From an uncultured Bacilli bacterium (lineage in GTDB: Bacteria > Bacillota_I > Bacilli_A > RF39 > UBA660): DNA of 64,000 bases. The stretch covers positions 1 through 64,000 of the forward strand of contig CAKPHH010000006.1 of NCBI GenBank assembly GCA_934157235.1, given 5' to 3'. This document shows positions 53,296-62,664 of the stretch, one piece after another (within the stretch, counting starts at the first letter, position 1; the number at the start of each line of letters is the position of its first letter). The notes beneath the pieces are model-generated. The model was not told the DNA's origin and made no database searches. It saw only the letters and a list, made by a program, of their open reading frames with translations. A program made the position numbers and the translations under genes.

Positions 53296-54083
53296 TTTGC
53301 ATTTCCCCCTTCTTTATTTTGGCTAAAACCTCTTTGAATTTGTCTTTCTCTTATTTCTCGTTGAGCCATGGCTCTAAGTTGTAATAATTGTTCTTTTGAT
53401 TTTGCTCCATTTATTATTTCTGTTACTGTTGGTAAAGCAGTTGGTGTTATAGTTTTTTCTTTTTCTTGCATAGCTTCAGCAATAACCTTTATTGCTTCGC
53501 CACAGTTTTCTTCTTCTTTTTTCTGTTTTCTTTCAGCAATCTTTTTTAGTTGTGTTTCATTTTGTTTAAAGCGATAAATATTATAATCTTGAATGTTAAT
53601 ACACTCAAAATTTATAAAAGCTGAGAGTGTTTCTATCGCTACAAATGGCAGCACTATTGGAAAACCAGCAACTGCTACACCAACTAGGATTGGTAAGACT
53701 ATTAAGTCTGTTATTAGTCCTTCTTGATGAACTCTTTTATTCCATTTCAAGTAACCTAATGTTTCTTTAGGATTTTTCATATCCAGATGATAGTTTCTAT
53801 TTTGTTCTCTATTTAGTTCTTTTCCAAACATAAGCTTTTGTTCGCGAAAGTTAGCTATTATCATACGCTTTTCCGATTCAGTTTTAGCCTTTCTCAAAGC
53901 TTTTTTACATTTTCTGTCACATGATTTTTCATATTTTTCTTTAGCGTTTGGAAAATAGTTTTTTAGAACTTTGAATTTTAACTTTTCTACTTTGAATACA
54001 ATCTGTTGAAACCATTCAGCACCTAGTCTTTTACAGCGATTAATTTTCTTTTGATATTCTTCTTTCGTTAATTCACTTTCCAT
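53292..54083 (-). CDS. Basic helical protein with hydrophobic segment, cargo island
   Basis: A 263-residue protein of unknown function. Residues 1-120 are very basic and helical with cysteines (SCDRKCKKALRKAK). One long hydrophobic stretch, probably two membrane spans, lies near 130-160 (ITDLIVLPILVGVAVAGFPIVLPFVAI). The C-terminal part is charged coil (QKKEEENC, REIRERQIQRG). The ATG at 54083 is preceded by AAGGGG at 8 bases; TTG 54089 is less likely. First gene of the island, with a TTGCTT, 17 bases, TATAAT promoter at 54129-54157. Confidence 0.5.
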   Translation of the reverse strand: MESELTKEEYQKKINRCKRLGAEWFQQIVFKVEKLKFKVLKNYFPNAKEKYEKSCDRKCKKALRKAKTESEKRMIIANFREQKLMFGKELNREQNRNYHLDMKNPKETLGYLKWNKRVHQEGLITDLIVLPILVGVAVAGFPIVLPFVAIETLSAFINFECINIQDYNIYRFKQNETQLKKIAERKQKKEEENCGEAIKVIAEAMQEKEKTITPTALPTVTEIINGAKSKEQLLQLRAMAQREIRERQIQRGFSQNKEGGNAK

Positions 54084-54128
54084 AACCAAATCCCCTTTTA
54101 TCTAGTTATTCCTTTTTGAATGGTTCTT

Positions 54129-54157
54129 ATTATAACATAAAAGCAAGCAAAAAGCAA
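54129..54157 (-). promoter_or_regulatory. Promoter of the 54083 operon, overlapping the truA terminator
   Basis: Minus strand TTGCTT (54157-54152), 17 bases, TATAAT (54134-54129). The -35 lies in the T tract and stem of the truA terminator. Confidence 0.65.
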
Positions 54158-54183
54158 TCCAAACTTATTTTTGAGATTGCTTT
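54151..54183 (-). terminator. truA terminator
   Basis: AAAGCAATC / GATTGCTTT stem (plus 54151-54159 and 54175-54183) followed by TTGCTTGCTTTT on the minus strand. Confidence 0.75.
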
Positions 54184-54188
54184 AGCTA

Positions 54189-54920
54189 TTAATATTCAAC
54201 ACCTGTTAAATATAGGCCTACGGCTGGAGCTGTTTTTCCAGACTTTGTGCGGTCTTTGCTTTCTAAAATTTTTTCAACAGTTTCTGGGGATATTTTATTT
54301 TCTCCTACTCTAATTAAAATACCGACCATGTTGCGAACCTGATATCTTAAAAAACCATTGCCATGGAAAGTTATAATTAACTTATTAGAATTTTGTTCAA
54401 TTGATGCTTTATCGATAGTTCTATTACAATTTTCTTTTTCTTTATTTTCAGTTACAAAGGCCCTATAATCATGAGTGCCAATAAAATATTTTATAGCTTT
54501 AGACATATTTTCTATATTTAGTTCATGATTATACTGAAAAACATAATTTCTTTCAAGAGGATTATATTCTCCTAGATTAATATAATACTTGTACTCTTTT
54601 CCTTTTACATTATATCTAGCGTGAAAATTATTATCCACAACTTCTGTGGAAATTATATGAATATCGTCTGGTAAATTACTATTTAGGGCTCTTTTTAGTT
54701 TTGCTTCAGTTATATCTATTGATAAATCAGTATGGGCACATTGGCATAGAGCGTGAACGCCTTTATCTGTTCTACCAGTTGCACAGATAGTTGTCTTTTG
54801 TCCGTTATTGACTTTTTCTAGAGCATTTTCTAGTTGCTGTTGGATGGTGTTTAGGCCTGGTTGACTTTGGAAGCCTGAATAGTTTGTTCCATCATAGGAA
54901 AATTTTAAAAGAAAGCGCAT
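54189..54920 (-). CDS. truA: tRNA pseudouridine synthase A
   Basis: A 243-residue TruA, which makes pseudouridine at positions 38-40 of tRNA anticodon arms. The catalytic Asp is in ATGRTDKGVHALCQ. RFLLKFSYDGTNYSGFQ starts the protein and GNGFLRYQVRNMVGILI is the conserved C-terminal block. ATG 54920 has AAGGAGG before it; ATG 54938 contains the ribosome binding site and is rejected. Last gene of the ECF-ATPase operon. Confidence 0.93.
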   Translation of the reverse strand: MRFLLKFSYDGTNYSGFQSQPGLNTIQQQLENALEKVNNGQKTTICATGRTDKGVHALCQCAHTDLSIDITEAKLKRALNSNLPDDIHIISTEVVDNNFHARYNVKGKEYKYYINLGEYNPLERNYVFQYNHELNIENMSKAIKYFIGTHDYRAFVTENKEKENCNRTIDKASIEQNSNKLIITFHGNGFLRYQVRNMVGILIRVGENKISPETVEKILESKDRTKSGKTAPAVGLYLTGVEY

Positions 54921-54930
54921 TTCTACCTCC

Positions 54931-55707
54931 TTATACATGTTTGTATATATCTTTTATTAAGTCTCTAATATCTTTATGATAAATTATTTTGGTACCTTTG
55001 TTTTTCCTGGCTAAATAAGTGAGTTTAATAATACTTGGAACAGAAAAACGATGCTTACTTAAGAAATCCACTCTGGTATAAGCCTCTGTTGTAGGAGCTT
55101 CTAGAATGACTTCATTATTCTTTATAAATATCATTTTATTGGTATGTCTATATAACTTATCACAGTTATCATCAATGATGACAATAGTTTTATGAAATTG
55201 TTCTTTTAATCTTAGAAGAAGTTGCATTAGTCTTTTTTCCTGTTGAAGATCGATATAAGTGAAAGAATTAACGAAGATTAAAATATTGGGATTTGATAAT
55301 AGGGCAATAGCAACTTGAACTAGAAATTTTTCTGAAGAAGAAAGTGTTATTAACTCTCTATTTAGATAGGTTGTCTCTAGACCTACTATTCTTAAGGAAT
55401 CTTCCTTCTTTTTAGATGGATTTTTGATGTTTAGTAAATCTTTCTTGATGATATAATTCATGTAATCTTCAATTGTTCTTAGAAATGGTAATTGATTTAA
55501 TTCGGAGATTACACTTATTTCTCTTTTTATTTTTTCTTTTTCTTCAGCTGTTTGTTTAATATTATTTATGTATAGTTCTACTTTATCTGAATTTTCTAAG
55601 GATAATACTTCTATGGTTTCATCTTTGTTTGTTGTTGCGATGCCAGTTATTTTGGTGTTATCTAGGGAGAAGTTTAATTTTTCAGTTACTTCATATTTTA
55701 TTTCCAT
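54931..55707 (-). CDS. Degenerate ECF-type ABC ATPase (EcfA2 position)
   Basis: A 258-residue protein in the position of EcfA2. The order of motifs is ABC-like (LSSSEKFLVQVAIALLSNPN for signature, ILIFVNSFTYIDL for Walker B, TIVIIDDNCD for the H-loop). The Walker A loop is absent from the N-terminus, the Walker B acid is Asn and the H-loop His is missing, so ATP hydrolysis is unlikely. The first 9 bases overlap the upstream ATPase. Name by synteny only. Confidence 0.65.
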   Translation of the reverse strand: MEIKYEVTEKLNFSLDNTKITGIATTNKDETIEVLSLENSDKVELYINNIKQTAEEKEKIKREISVISELNQLPFLRTIEDYMNYIIKKDLLNIKNPSKKKEDSLRIVGLETTYLNRELITLSSSEKFLVQVAIALLSNPNILIFVNSFTYIDLQQEKRLMQLLLRLKEQFHKTIVIIDDNCDKLYRHTNKMIFIKNNEVILEAPTTEAYTRVDFLSKHRFSVPSIIKLTYLARKNKGTKIIYHKDIRDLIKDIYKHV

Positions 55708-56489
55708 AAGATATTCACCATCCTATCCATGTCTGTTTCTATGGTTGTTAGGAGTTCGTAGTCTCTTAGTTTTACGGATAAGTCTATCATAAAAGGTAAT
55801 TCTAGGCCTACTTTATTGATTATATTATCATTTTCTAGGACTTCAAGTGGTTTTCCTTCTAAGATAATTTGGCTATCTTTTATTACATATAGGTAGTCTC
55901 CATATAAACTATCATCTAAGTTTGAACAGGTCATAATGATAGATATTTTGTTTTCTTCACGATAAGTGTTAAGATAAGTCATTATTTCTGTTTTTTCAGA
56001 AGGTGTTAACTTGGCTAAAATATTATCTAGGAGTAATAATTCTGGTCTTTGAATAAGGTCAAGACATAAAGCTAATTTTAACCTATGAAAATAGTCTAGT
56101 GAGTTAGGATTACTCTTTTGATATTTAGTTAACTTACTTTGTTTTAAAGTTTCTTTAATAGCTGTTTTCTTAATGTTTGAAAAGCGTTTATTTAGGGTTG
56201 TTGCGACTTCTTGCTCGACAGTTTTGGTAGAAAAGTAATATTCATCGGGAATTATAGTTTTAACTTTTAGAGCTATATCGGTTATTTGGTAATGTTCTAA
56301 GCCTACTGTTCCTAAAAAAATATTATTTTTAGTCTTTATTTGGCCGTCTAAAGTTCTTATTAATGTTGTTTTCCCACAATTATTTGGACCTGATACTATT
56401 GAAAGTTTATTTTTTGAAAAAGTAATAGAAAATTCCTTAAAGGCGTATGGTAGAGTTAGATTATTTATCTCAATTATATTATCATGCAT
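55698..56489 (-). CDS. Eroded ECF-type ABC ATPase (EcfA1 position)
   Basis: A 263-residue ABC ATPase. Walker A is intact (GPNNCGKTT, residues 34-42). The signature is LDYFHRLKLALCL instead of LSGGQ; Walker B is ELLLLDNIL, with the catalytic Glu replaced by Asn; the H-loop reads TCSNLDD without His. Typical EcfA ends follow (ILEGKPLEVL, GLELPFMIDLSVKL). ATG 56489 has GGTGG 5 bases before. EcfT, expected between the ATPases and truA, is missing. Function as vitamin importer motor is doubtful. Confidence 0.7.
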   Translation of the reverse strand: MHDNIIEINNLTLPYAFKEFSITFSKNKLSIVSGPNNCGKTTLIRTLDGQIKTKNNIFLGTVGLEHYQITDIALKVKTIIPDEYYFSTKTVEQEVATTLNKRFSNIKKTAIKETLKQSKLTKYQKSNPNSLDYFHRLKLALCLDLIQRPELLLLDNILAKLTPSEKTEIMTYLNTYREENKISIIMTCSNLDDSLYGDYLYVIKDSQIILEGKPLEVLENDNIINKVGLELPFMIDLSVKLRDYELLTTIETDMDRMVNILWK

Positions 56490-56525
56490 TTTTACCACCA
56501 ACTTTGCTTATTTATTATATAATAT

Positions 56526-56556
56526 AAAGAAAGAAAAGCCAATAATTAGTTGACTT
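56526..56556 (-). terminator. Terminator after the SDR gene
   Basis: AAAAGTCAA / TTGGCTTTT stem (one wobble) with loop CTAATTA then CTTTCTTT on the minus strand; overlaps the end of the SDR gene. Confidence 0.6.
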
Positions 56557-57298
56557 TTTTCTTTTGTATACGATAGGTAATTCTTAATAAGAATTTATCT
56601 GATAAGAAACGACTAAAGAATTTTGCACATTTCATTTTGAATCCGGGTATTATTAGCATCTTTTCTTTCAACATTTGATCAATAGCGTATTTAGCTACAT
56701 AAGGGCTTGATAATGGTTTTACGCCAAATTTCACACCTGCTACATTATTAAAATTAGTATTAACAGGGCCTGGGCAAAGGACTGAAATATGAACATTAGT
56801 CTTTTTCTTCTTTTGTTCATAATTGATTGCCTCAGTTAATTGATAGACATAGGACTTAGTGGCGTAGTATGTTGCCATTAAAGGTCCTGGTTGGAAAGCC
56901 GCAGATGAAGCTACGTTTAATATATAACCAGAGTTTCTCTTTTCCATATCTTTTAAAAATGATTTAGTTAAGACATGGACAGCTTTTATATTAGTATCAA
57001 TCATAGATAACTCTTTATTTAGATCTGTTTCGGTGAAATAACCAAAGTCTCCAAAGCCAGCATTATTTATTAAAATATCAATGTTTTCTTTAGCTGTTAA
57101 AACATATAACTCTTTTACTTTTTGAAGGTTTGCTAGATCTGCTACAATGATTGTTACTTTAGTTGGAAGGGTTTCTTGGAGTTCTTCTAATTTTCCTTTA
57201 TCACGTCCAACTAAAATTAGCTCATATTTTTTACTGGCTAAATATCTAGCCATATCTCTTCCAATACCAGATGAAGCTCCAGTTATTAAGGCTTTCAT
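56546..57298 (-). CDS. Short-chain dehydrogenase/reductase
   Basis: A 250-residue SDR, DltE/YqjQ-like. Cofactor motif TGASSGIG at residues 6-13, NNAG near 78-81, catalytic Ser in NVASSAA, and YxxxK in YYATKSY. VGRDK after the second strand fits NADP(H). The C-terminal basic, amphipathic extension (KMKCAKFFSRFLSDKFLLRITYRI) may touch the membrane. It sits between rplQ and the ECF ATPases, an insertion in the usual order, with own promoter (TGTAAA, 17 bases, TATAAT) after the rplQ terminator. Substrate unknown. Confidence 0.85.
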   Translation of the reverse strand: MKALITGASSGIGRDMARYLASKKYELILVGRDKGKLEELQETLPTKVTIIVADLANLQKVKELYVLTAKENIDILINNAGFGDFGYFTETDLNKELSMIDTNIKAVHVLTKSFLKDMEKRNSGYILNVASSAAFQPGPLMATYYATKSYVYQLTEAINYEQKKKKTNVHISVLCPGPVNTNFNNVAGVKFGVKPLSSPYVAKYAIDQMLKEKMLIIPGFKMKCAKFFSRFLSDKFLLRITYRIQKKKVN

Positions 57299-57353
57299 AC
57301 AATCCCTCCTTGATACTTTTCTATATATAATTATACATTACTATTTCTTTTTT

Positions 57354-57384
57354 TTACAGAAAAAAAAACACTATTTCTAGTGTT
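57354..57384 (-). terminator. Terminator of the spc/alpha ribosomal operon
   Basis: Perfect 7-bp stem AACACTA / TAGTGTT with GAAA-type tetraloop on the minus strand, followed by a long T run. Closes the rplR-to-rplQ operon. Confidence 0.88.
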
Positions 57385-57389
57385 CTCTA

Positions 57390-57800
57390 TTATTTTTCTT
57401 CTTTTGTTGCTTTCTTAGAAGTTTTCTTTTCTTTTTTTTCTTCGCTTGGTTTAGCTTCATCAACTAATTTTAAAATAACCATTAACGCATCATCTCCGCG
57501 TCTTTCAGTTAGTTTTAAGATTTGAGTGTATCCACCATTACGATTTTCATAGCGTTTTGCTAAGTCATTGAATATTTTATCAATAACAGCTTTATCGTTG
57601 TGTAAGAATGCTAAAGCTTTACGACGAGAAACTAAGTCACCTTTCTTACCATACGTAATCATTTTTTCAACGAATTTACGTACTTCTTTGGCTCTAGTTT
57701 CAGTAGTAGTGATACTTTCGTTTAATACTACTTGCTTAGTCATAGTAGCTAACATACTTCTTCTATGTTTGTTATCTCTTCCTAATTTTCTATATGCCAT
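57390..57800 (-). CDS. rplQ: 50S ribosomal protein L17
   Basis: A 136-residue L17: [20 protein letters not shown] and [20 protein letters not shown] are diagnostic. A Lys-rich tail of ~20 residues extends beyond the usual end. It follows rpoA by 20 bases and is the last gene of the ribosomal operon. Confidence 0.97.
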   Translation of the reverse strand: MAYRKLGRDNKHRRSMLATMTKQVVLNESITTTETRAKEVRKFVEKMITYGKKGDLVSRRKALAFLHNDKAVIDKIFNDLAKRYENRNGGYTQILKLTERRGDDALMVILKLVDEAKPSEEKKEKKTSKKATKEEK

Positions 57801-57820
57801 AGTTAAATCCTCCTTACTTA

Positions 57821-58771
57821 TTAATCATCATCACGTAATACTAGACCCATATCTCTAATTTTGTCTAATACTTCTTTTAAAGATTTCTTACCTAAATTAC
57901 GTATTTTCATCATATCAGATTCACTTTTGTTAACAAGGTCTTGTAAAGTATGAATTCCAGCTCTCTTTAAGCAGTTATATGCTCTTACAGAGAAGTCTAA
58001 ATCTTCAATTGATGTTTCTAATGCTTTTACTTTTGGATCTTCTGTTTTTTCAATCATCATTCCACTTACGTCAGCAATTGCTGAAAGGTCTGTTAAAATA
58101 GTGAAATGTTCAATTAAAATACGTGAAGCTAAAGCAATTGCTTCTTCTGGTTTTATTGAACCATTTGTCCAAACATCTAGGATTAATTTATCATAACTTT
58201 CATCTTGTCCAACACGAGCGCTTCCTACTTCGTAAGAAACTCTTTCGATAGGAGAATATAATGAGTCAATAGCGATAACTCCAGCTTTTTTGATATCATA
58301 TAATTTCTTGTTTACTTCACTCTTAACATAACCACGACCATTTGTAACAGTCATTTCCATGTTTAGTGAACCACCTTTTGATAAAGTAGCAATTACTTTA
58401 TCTTGATTGATTACTTCGATATCAGCATCGTGCTCAATATCAGCAGCAGTTACTTCTCCTTCTTTTGTAGCATGTATACGAACTACTTTTGGTTCATTTG
58501 AATGATTTTTGAATACTACACCTTTTAAGTTTAAGATAATAGTAGTTACATCTTCATAGACACCATCAATTGTTTGGAATTCATGTAAAACTCCATCTAT
58601 CTTGATACTACTAATAGCGCTTCCTGGTAATGATGATAACATTACTCTTCTTAAAGCATTACCAATTGTTGTACCAAAACCTCTTTCTAATGGTTCTAAT
58701 TCAAATCTTCCGTAAAAATTACTCTCTATAGAATCTGTTATTTTATATATTGGTTTTTCAAATTGTAACAT
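57821..58771 (-). CDS. rpoA: RNA polymerase alpha subunit
   Basis: A 316-residue alpha subunit. The N-terminal assembly domain shows [27 protein letters not shown]. The C-terminal domain (after ~245) shows [34 protein letters not shown], the DNA- and activator-binding helices. Normal length and position between rpsK and rplQ. Confidence 0.97.
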   Translation of the reverse strand: MLQFEKPIYKITDSIESNFYGRFELEPLERGFGTTIGNALRRVMLSSLPGSAISSIKIDGVLHEFQTIDGVYEDVTTIILNLKGVVFKNHSNEPKVVRIHATKEGEVTAADIEHDADIEVINQDKVIATLSKGGSLNMEMTVTNGRGYVKSEVNKKLYDIKKAGVIAIDSLYSPIERVSYEVGSARVGQDESYDKLILDVWTNGSIKPEEAIALASRILIEHFTILTDLSAIADVSGMMIEKTEDPKVKALETSIEDLDFSVRAYNCLKRAGIHTLQDLVNKSESDMMKIRNLGKKSLKEVLDKIRDMGLVLRDDD

Positions 58772-58813
58772 GAAACTAACCTCCTCTTTTTTGCCACTAT
58801 TTAATCTCTTTTA

Positions 58814-59197
58814 CTATCCACGTGGACGTTTTGGTGGACGGCATCCATTATGTGGAATTGGTGTAACATCAGCGATTGCTGTTACTTCCAATCCTGCAGT
58901 TTGTAATGAACGAATTGCTGTTTCACGTCCTGGTCCTAAACCTTTAACGCGAACTTCAACCTTACGCATTCCCATGTCGTAAGCAGCTTTTCCTGCAGCT
59001 TCTGCAGCCATTCCTGCAGCGAATGGAGTTGATTTTTTACTTCCTTTAAAACCAATAGCACCAGATGATGCCCAACTAATTACATTACCATCTTTATCAG
59101 TTAGTGTTGTAATTGTATTGTTAAAAGTTGAGTGAATATGTGCTATTCCTTCTGGAACATTCTTTTTAACTTTTTTCTTTCTAGTTTTATAAGCCAT
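58814..59197 (-). CDS. rpsK: 30S ribosomal protein S11
   Basis: A 127-residue S11: [18 protein letters not shown], then [18 protein letters not shown], then the end [14 protein letters not shown]. Platform protein of the small subunit. In the alpha operon order. Confidence 0.97.
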   Translation of the reverse strand: MAYKTRKKKVKKNVPEGIAHIHSTFNNTITTLTDKDGNVISWASSGAIGFKGSKKSTPFAAGMAAEAAGKAAYDMGMRKVEVRVKGLGPGRETAIRSLQTAGLEVTAIADVTPIPHNGCRPPKRPRG

Positions 59198-59233
59198 AAG
59201 TCTTACCTCCTTTTTTTATTTTTACCCTTTTAA

Positions 59234-59602
59234 CTAAACTTTCTTCTTATTTGCAACAACTTTTCCTTTACCCTTACGAGTACGAGCGTTACGATTAGTT
59301 CTTTGTCCTCTTACAGGTAATCCTTTTTTATGACGGCTTCCTTGGTAAGAATTTATTTCCATCTTAGTTTTAATATTCATGCTAACTTCACGACGTAAGT
59401 CTCCTTCAGTTAGATGCTTATTGATTTCATCACGGATTTTAACTAAATCTTCTTGAGATAAATCCTTTGTTTTTGTTGCTGGATCAATATTTACTTCTTT
59501 AAGAATTTGTTTTGCTAGATTTCTTCCGATACCATAAATGTAAGTTAATGATATACAAATATGCTTATCGTTTGGAATATCTACACCCTTAATACGTGCC
59601 AT
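59234..59602 (-). CDS. rpsM: 30S ribosomal protein S13
   Basis: A 122-residue S13: [27 protein letters not shown] and the basic tail [17 protein letters not shown] are typical. Forms head-to-large-subunit bridges. In the alpha operon order. Confidence 0.97.
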   Translation of the reverse strand: MARIKGVDIPNDKHICISLTYIYGIGRNLAKQILKEVNIDPATKTKDLSQEDLVKIRDEINKHLTEGDLRREVSMNIKTKMEINSYQGSRHKKGLPVRGQRTNRNARTRKGKGKVVANKKKV

Positions 59603-59620
59603 TTAATACACCTCCTATTA

Positions 59621-59734
59621 TTATCCTTGAACTTGTTTGTGCTTTGGATTTTCACAAATAATTCTTATTTTACCTTTGCGTTTTACAACTTTACATTTTT
59701 CGCAAATTGGTTTTACTGATGCTTTTACTTTCAT
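59621..59734 (-). CDS. rpmJ: 50S ribosomal protein L36
   Basis: A 37-residue L36: [20 protein letters not shown] and [15 protein letters not shown]. The zinc site C-x2-C-x12-C-x4-H is complete, the zinc-binding form of L36. GGAGGGAT lies before the ATG. Small but certain from sequence and position between infA and rpsM. Confidence 0.96.
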   Translation of the reverse strand: MKVKASVKPICEKCKVVKRKGKIRIICENPKHKQVQG

Positions 59735-59747
59735 AATATCCCTCCTA

Positions 59748-59963
59748 TTATTTACGATAGGTAATACGCCCACGTGTTAGGTCATAAGGCGATAGTTCTA
59801 TCATTACGGTATCTCCTGCTAAGATACGAATATAGTTCATTCGTATTTTACCAGAAACGTGGGCTTCCACAATGTGTCCATTTTCTAGTTGAACTTTGAA
59901 TTTCCCTCCTGGGATAATTTCAAGAACTTTACCCTCTATTTCAATTGTATCTTCCTTAGCCAT
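59748..59963 (-). CDS. infA: Translation initiation factor IF-1
   Basis: A 71-residue IF-1, an OB-fold protein that binds the ribosomal A site: [28 protein letters not shown] and the end [12 protein letters not shown]. Follows map by 4 bases. Confidence 0.97.
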   Translation of the reverse strand: MAKEDTIEIEGKVLEIIPGGKFKVQLENGHIVEAHVSGKIRMNYIRILAGDTVMIELSPYDLTRGRITYRK

Positions 59964-59967
59964 CTTT

Positions 59968-60714
59968 TCACTCTCCTGTCAATATTTTATATCCATCGGC
60001 AGTAACAACTACTGTATGTTCAAAGTGGGCTGATGGACTTCCGTCTTGTGTATCTATTGTCCAATCATTATCATGAACAAAGATTCTAGGGCTTCCTAAT
60101 GTTAGCATTGGTTCTACTGCAATAACCATTCCTTCTTTTAGTCTTGGTCCAGTATTTGGTGTTCCATAATTTGGAACTTCTGGATCTTCATGAACTGAAG
60201 TTCCAACACCATGTCCACATAATTCTCTAACAACACCTAATTTGTGTTCTTTGGCATATGTTTCAATGGCATGTCCTATATCACCAATTCTATTTCCTGG
60301 CTTTACTTGTTCTAATCCGACAAATAAAGATTTCTCAGTATGTTCTAATAAATAGTCTATTTCTTTTGAAACATTCCCAACTTTATAGGTCCATGCAGAA
60401 TCACCATGATAACCTTTGTAGCATGCTCCGATATCTAAAGATATTATATCTCCGTTTTTCAGAGCATATTCACTTGGAAAACCATGTACTACTTCTGAAT
60501 TAACACTTATACATAAAGCGGTTGGAAACCCTTCATATCCTTTAAAAGAAGGTGTTGCACCTTGGCTTCTAATAAAAGCCTCAGCTAATCTATCTAATTC
60601 TTTTGTTTTAATTCCTTCTTTTATATATGGTTTTATGTATTGGTGTGTCCTATAGACAATGTTACCAGCTACTTGGAGTAGTTCTATTTCACGTTTACTT
60701 TTAATTGTAATCAT
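59968..60714 (-). CDS. map: Methionine aminopeptidase type I
   Basis: A 248-residue enzyme that removes the initiator Met from new proteins. Metal ligands are in [19 protein letters not shown] (two Asp), the His in [13 protein letters not shown], and Glu in [11 protein letters not shown] and HFEHTVVVT. No N-terminal zinc finger. Usual place between adk and infA. Confidence 0.96.
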   Translation of the reverse strand: MITIKSKREIELLQVAGNIVYRTHQYIKPYIKEGIKTKELDRLAEAFIRSQGATPSFKGYEGFPTALCISVNSEVVHGFPSEYALKNGDIISLDIGACYKGYHGDSAWTYKVGNVSKEIDYLLEHTEKSLFVGLEQVKPGNRIGDIGHAIETYAKEHKLGVVRELCGHGVGTSVHEDPEVPNYGTPNTGPRLKEGMVIAVEPMLTLGSPRIFVHDNDWTIDTQDGSPSAHFEHTVVVTADGYKILTGE

Positions 60715-60727
60715 TTAATCATCTCCA

Positions 60728-61384
60728 TTAATTATTGCTAATAATTTTGTCTATACTCTTGAATACATTTTCAACAGTGTCTTCACCATTGACTTCATAT
60801 AATACACCTTGTTTTTTATAATGCTCAATAATTGGTTCTGTTTTTTCTTGATACATTTTGTATCGAGTTTGGAAAGCTTCTAAATTATCATCATTACGTT
60901 GATATAACTTTCCGCCACAATTATCACAAACAGATTCTATTTGTGGAGCACTATTAGGTTCGTTTATGTTGAAGATTGTTTTACAGTCTTCACATACTCT
61001 TCTACCTGTTATTCTTTTTTCTAATGTTTTTTCATTGATGTTTATATAAATTACATTACCTATTTGATAACCTAGATTGGCAAGTATTTTATCGTACTCA
61101 ACTGCTTGGTCTAAGTTTCTTGGAAAACCATCAATTATAAATCCATTTTTGCAATCGTCTTTTGCTAATCTATCTTCAATTAATTGATAAGTAATTTCAT
61201 CTTTTACTAATTTTCCAGCTGCTAGTGTTTCAAATACATAGTGTCCTAATTCACTATCTTCTTTAGCAATTTCTCTTAAGATATCGCCTGTTGAGATATG
61301 AGGAATATGATATTTTTCAACTACTAGTTCAGCTTGAGTCCCTTTTCCTGCAGCAGGTGGGGCTATAAACATTATATTTTTCAT
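60728..61384 (-). CDS. adk: Adenylate kinase, zinc-LID form
   Basis: A 218-residue adenylate kinase (ATP + AMP to 2 ADP). P-loop GKGTQAE near residues 13-19 after PPAA, AMP-binding HISTGDILREI, and IIDGFPRNLDQA. The LID contains four cysteines (CEDC, then CDNC), the zinc-binding Gram-positive type. Between secY and map. Confidence 0.97.
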   Translation of the reverse strand: MKNIMFIAPPAAGKGTQAELVVEKYHIPHISTGDILREIAKEDSELGHYVFETLAAGKLVKDEITYQLIEDRLAKDDCKNGFIIDGFPRNLDQAVEYDKILANLGYQIGNVIYININEKTLEKRITGRRVCEDCKTIFNINEPNSAPQIESVCDNCGGKLYQRNDDNLEAFQTRYKMYQEKTEPIIEHYKKQGVLYEVNGEDTVENVFKSIDKIISNN

Positions 61385-61388
61385 TACT

Positions 61389-62663
61389 TTACCTTCTACT
61401 ATATCCTCTTTTATAGCTTCTACTTAATAAACTTCCTTCTAATTGTTTATACGTTTCTAGAGCAACACCGACAACGATTAATAATCCTGTACCACCAATT
61501 GTTACTGATGTTGGTAGGCTTGTAAACTTAGAGAAAATTATTGGTAAGCCTGAGATAACTACTAAGAATGAAGCACCTAATACTGTTAATCTTGATAACA
61601 CTTTATCAAGATATTTCTTTGTTTCTTCACCAGGTCTAATTCCAGGTATATAGCCACCGTTTTCTTGTAAGTTCTTAGCAAATTCTTCCGGTTTCATTTG
61701 AATGAATGTATAGAAATATGCAAAAAAGAAAATTAATACTATATATATTAGGAATCCTACTGGAGTTGTATAGTTTAAATACTTTTGTACAAAGACAGCA
61801 AATGATTCATTTTTAATTACTTGTGCAATTATACTTGGTATTGATAATAAACTGGAAGCAAAGATTACTGGAATAACGTTTGCTGAGTTTAGTTTAATTG
61901 GCATAAAGCTTTGTGCGGCACTACCAAATGCTGATGTTGATTTGTTTGCATATTGAATTGGAATTCTACGTTCAGATTCTTGAATGAAGATAACTCCAAT
62001 AACGATTGCAAAATAGATAATTACAAAAATTAGGAATTTAATTATACCTAAAGTAATTACTTGAGTTGTTCCTTCAAAAGTAATTAAACTCTTGAAAGCA
62101 TCAATAAACATTTGTGGAAGTGTTGCGATAATACCAGCCATGATTATTAAACTCATTCCATTGCCAATACCTTTTTGAGTAATTTGATCGCCTAACCATA
62201 ATAGAAAGGCAGTTCCGGCAGTTAGAACAGTTGAAATATACATATATTCCATTGGAGTACCTGTTTTACCAATGAAGGCAAATGCAAAGGCATAACCTTC
62301 GATAAAGGCAAATACAATACCCATATATCTTGTTATTTGATTTATTTTTTGTCTACCTGTTGGACCTTGTTTACTCAATTCTGAAAAATAAGGAATAATG
62401 TCCATTTGTAATAATTGCATAATAATTGAAGCAGTAATGTATGGCATTACACCTAGGGCGAATATTGAGAAGTTCTTCAAAGCTCCTCCACCCATTGTAT
62501 TAATTAACTCTAAAAATCCTAAATTACTTGTAAGATCTTTAGTTCCAGGAACTCTGATTGATATTCCTAATATGAATATTATTAAGGCTCCTAGAGTGAA
62601 GTAAATTCTATGTCTTAAATCTTTATTTGTCGCTGTGAATAATTGCTTCATAGACTTAAACAT
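61389..62663 (-). CDS. secY: Protein translocase subunit SecY
   Basis: A 424-residue, ten-helix membrane channel protein of the Sec system. ISIRVPGTK and FALGVMPYITASIIMQLLQM are the helix 1-2 markers; QFANKSTSAFG-like YANKSTSAFG and GGYIPGIRPGEETKKYL are the conserved cytosolic loops. Starts 1 base after rplO. Confidence 0.97.
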   Translation of the reverse strand: MFKSMKQLFTATNKDLRHRIYFTLGALIIFILGISIRVPGTKDLTSNLGFLELINTMGGGALKNFSIFALGVMPYITASIIMQLLQMDIIPYFSELSKQGPTGRQKINQITRYMGIVFAFIEGYAFAFAFIGKTGTPMEYMYISTVLTAGTAFLLWLGDQITQKGIGNGMSLIIMAGIIATLPQMFIDAFKSLITFEGTTQVITLGIIKFLIFVIIYFAIVIGVIFIQESERRIPIQYANKSTSAFGSAAQSFMPIKLNSANVIPVIFASSLLSIPSIIAQVIKNESFAVFVQKYLNYTTPVGFLIYIVLIFFFAYFYTFIQMKPEEFAKNLQENGGYIPGIRPGEETKKYLDKVLSRLTVLGASFLVVISGLPIIFSKFTSLPTSVTIGGTGLLIVVGVALETYKQLEGSLLSRSYKRGYSRR

Positions 62664-62664
62664 A

